A stretch of DNA of 14,567 nt from Kiritimatiellota bacterium (GTDB lineage Bacteria > Verrucomicrobiota > Kiritimatiellia > RFP12 > UBA1067): contig WRML01000018.1 in NCBI GenBank assembly GCA_009777165.1, forward strand, positions 1 to 14,567. The letters are read 5' to 3'. The notes beneath the pieces were generated by a model that was given only the letters and a program-made list of their open reading frames with translations, did not search any database and was not told where the DNA came from. Below, piece by piece: positions 13,567 to 14,567 of the stretch (the first letter of the stretch is position 1; every line of letters begins with the position of its first letter). The translations under genes were made by a program, and so were the position numbers.

Positions 13567-13774
13567 CAAGACCAACGGTCTTGCGGATATTAGCGCAGGG
13601 CAGCGCCCTGCGAAAGGGTACGCGAGACGATTCAAGGCTGAAAGCCTTGCGGATAACGGCGCAAGGCGAAACCCTGAGCCTGCCATGCTCCGCAAGGCTT
13701 ACAGCCTTGAGTTTATTGTGCGTTCCATACGTAGGGCGTTACCCTACGCTAATATGCGCAAGGCTTTCAGCCTT
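13567..13774 (+). repeat. Cluster of five or more mini-hairpins
   Basis: Perfect short stems occur at 13567-13583 (CAAGACC, loop AAC), 13594-13612 (CGCAGGGC, loop AGC), 13633-13649 (CAAGGCT, loop GAA), 13693-13709 (CAAGGCT, loop TAC), 13730-13748 (CGTAGGG, 5-base loop) and 13760-13774 (AAGGCT, loop TTC). Loops are mostly three bases and the stems follow the pattern GCAAGGCT/AGCCTTG or variants. The same GGCTTTCAGCC core closes the dispersed repeats near 250 and 6570. The last hairpin overlaps the proposed start of the final gene. Confidence 0.75.
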
Positions 13775-14554
13775 AAACGAAATAGTGTCCTGATTATTAA
13801 AATGCTGCTTGTGTCTGCCGCAGTAACGGTGACAGCGGAGTCATTCGTACCCGACTTCGATAACTTGAGTGAGATTATGGTGTTGACCCCATCCTACCCC
13901 GGGTGGAGGGGAAGATTCTGTCCCGATGGAGAAGCAGTGCTTTCTTATAGCGGTGGGGATCCCCGATATCTGGCGAAGGCACCAGAGGCGAGTTTCACCT
14001 TCAAGGAAACCTACAGCCTTGTGGCTCCCCATCTGAAACAAGGAGGGTACCGGTATATAAATGAGCTTGGCGAGGCATTGGTTATACGGTTTTATTTCGG
14101 GCTTGATGACATTGAGGGCAAAGAGTTTTACATTGACGACAAGGAAACCATGAGGAAACTCATGCATAATCTTTGCGATACGGCTGTGCCGTTTGATAAA
14201 GAATGGTTTGCATCCCTTCTCCGCAAATACCCCATCGTCCCGGGCGATCCGCCATACCTGAAAGAAGAAGATCAGATTAAGTCAGAAGTCAGAGGTCAGA
14301 AGTCAGAAGGAGAAGAAGAAGTGATAGGTGATGAGCCAAAAGAAGAAATAAAAGAAGAGGTGATAGGTGATAAGTTAGAGGTGAAAGAAGAAGTGGCAGG
14401 TGATCAGTTAGAGGTGACAGGCGCGGGGACGGAAGAAGAAATGCCCTCGCCTGTTGCCGCGAGGAAAACAAACCGGCCCAGCCTGTTGTTCTATGTCGGC
14501 GCCGGGATTTTGGTGTGTGTCGGGGCAGTGCTGTTCTTCACGAGGAAGCGATAG
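13754..14554 (+). CDS. Secreted protein of unknown function with acidic linker and C-terminal membrane tail
   Basis: I do not recognise the family. From the ATG at 13754 the protein is 266 residues. Residues 1-28 look like a signal peptide (basic MRKAFSLKRN, hydrophobic core, cleavage after VTA). About 29-172 is a globular domain (FVPDFDNLSEIMVL, then PGWRGRFCPDGEAVLSYSGG, later FYFGLDDIEGKEFYIDDKE). About 173-235 is a Glu/Lys-rich linker partly encoded by heptamer repeats, followed by NRPS, a membrane segment (243-262) and TRKR at the end. This resembles a C-terminal anchor or sorting tail. The start is uncertain: ATG 13802 would leave a short uncharged signal, and the open frame back to 13529 is translated hairpin repeat. 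No clear ribosome site is seen. A copy of the tail lies at 13347-13514. The next gene starts eight bases after the stop. Confidence 0.65.
   Translation: MRKAFSLKRNSVLIIKMLLVSAAVTVTAESFVPDFDNLSEIMVLTPSYPGWRGRFCPDGEAVLSYSGGDPRYLAKAPEASFTFKETYSLVAPHLKQGGYRYINELGEALVIRFYFGLDDIEGKEFYIDDKETMRKLMHNLCDTAVPFDKEWFASLLRKYPIVPGDPPYLKEEDQIKSEVRGQKSEGEEEVIGDEPKEEIKEEVIGDKLEVKEEVAGDQLEVTGAGTEEEMPSPVAARKTNRPSLLFYVGAGILVCVGAVLFFTRKR
14280..14419 (+). repeat. Heptamer repeats inside the coding sequence of the last gene
   Basis: AGTCAGA, AGTCAGA, GGTCAGA, AGTCAGA run from 14280 to 14307. Degenerate units follow at 14320-14333, four more at 14359-14386 and three at 14399-14419. They match the array at 13262-13366. 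Because seven is not a multiple of three, successive units are read in different frames, giving KSEVRGQKSE, VIGDK and LEVKEE in the acidic linker. Confidence 0.8.
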
Positions 14555-14562
14555 GAGGAAAC

Positions 14563-14567
14563 ATGCG
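14563..14567 (+). CDS. Start of the next gene, cut by the window end
   Basis: AGGAGG (14554-14559) lies three bases before an ATG at 14563, just after the stop of the previous gene. The strong ribosome site suggests a coupled downstream gene. Only five bases are present, so nothing can be said about the product. Confidence 0.45.

Noticed and set aside
13529..13753. N-terminal extension of the last gene
   Set aside because: It starts at a TTG without a ribosome site and consists of translated hairpin repeats; a signal peptide begins at 13754.

Overview
The window looks like a piece of a high-GC chromosome from the PVC superphylum, most likely Kiritimatiellota or a related Verrucomicrobiota/Lentisphaerae lineage. 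This is inferred from gene content and not proven by any marker gene. The pointers are two secreted DUF1080 (3-keto-disaccharide hydrolase type) proteins, a 1355-residue exoprotein with autotransporter-associated beta-strand repeats, PA14-like and F5/8-like modules, a fused beta-gamma 2-oxoacid:ferredoxin oxidoreductase, and intergenic DNA crowded with small GC-rich palindromes and short-period tandem repeats.

Layout. Positions 1-274 hold no credible gene but a compact array of five hairpins. On the minus strand follow a DUF1080 lipoprotein-like gene (275-946), rpe (973-1638, 26 bases upstream of it and probably co-transcribed) and a malic enzyme (1716-3014). Divergent from these is the fused beta-gamma oxidoreductase (3242-4645), convergent with queA (4708-5790, minus). 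An RnfG-like FMN-binding membrane protein (5942-6469) is divergent from queA. Positions 6470-6770 hold hairpins and a large inverted array of 9-base repeats. The giant exoprotein fills 6771-10838 (minus). After a 370-base repeat-bearing divergent region come a xylose-isomerase-like gene (11212-12351) and a second DUF1080 gene (12559-13266). The right end contains a heptanucleotide array, a remnant of a duplicated gene tail, a cluster of mini-hairpins, a secreted tail-anchored protein of unknown function (13754-14554) and the first codon of a further gene.

How the genes may work together. The central-metabolism genes (rpe, malic enzyme, ferredoxin-linked oxidoreductase, FMN-binding RnfG-like protein) suit a fermentative or anaerobic heterotroph that handles reducing equivalents through ferredoxin and NAD(P)H. 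The right half (exoprotein, isomerase-like protein, DUF1080 protein) looks like glycan or glycoside handling: surface binding, processing of keto-sugars, and an isomerase step.

The most noteworthy signals are these. (1) A xylose-isomerase homologue keeps almost every active-site residue but appears to have His in place of one metal-ligand Asp. (2) A C-terminal tail (linker, transmembrane segment, basic end) occurs twice, with mostly synonymous differences, and the break lies at a heptamer array. (3) Intergenic repeats appear to have been recruited into coding sequence, supplying both a start region and an acidic linker. (4) Several housekeeping genes have a -10 box so close to the ATG that the mRNA would be nearly leaderless. 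(5) A C11 tract sits exactly at the junction of the fused beta and gamma oxidoreductase domains. All functional statements rest on recognising sequence motifs by eye; no database search was run.
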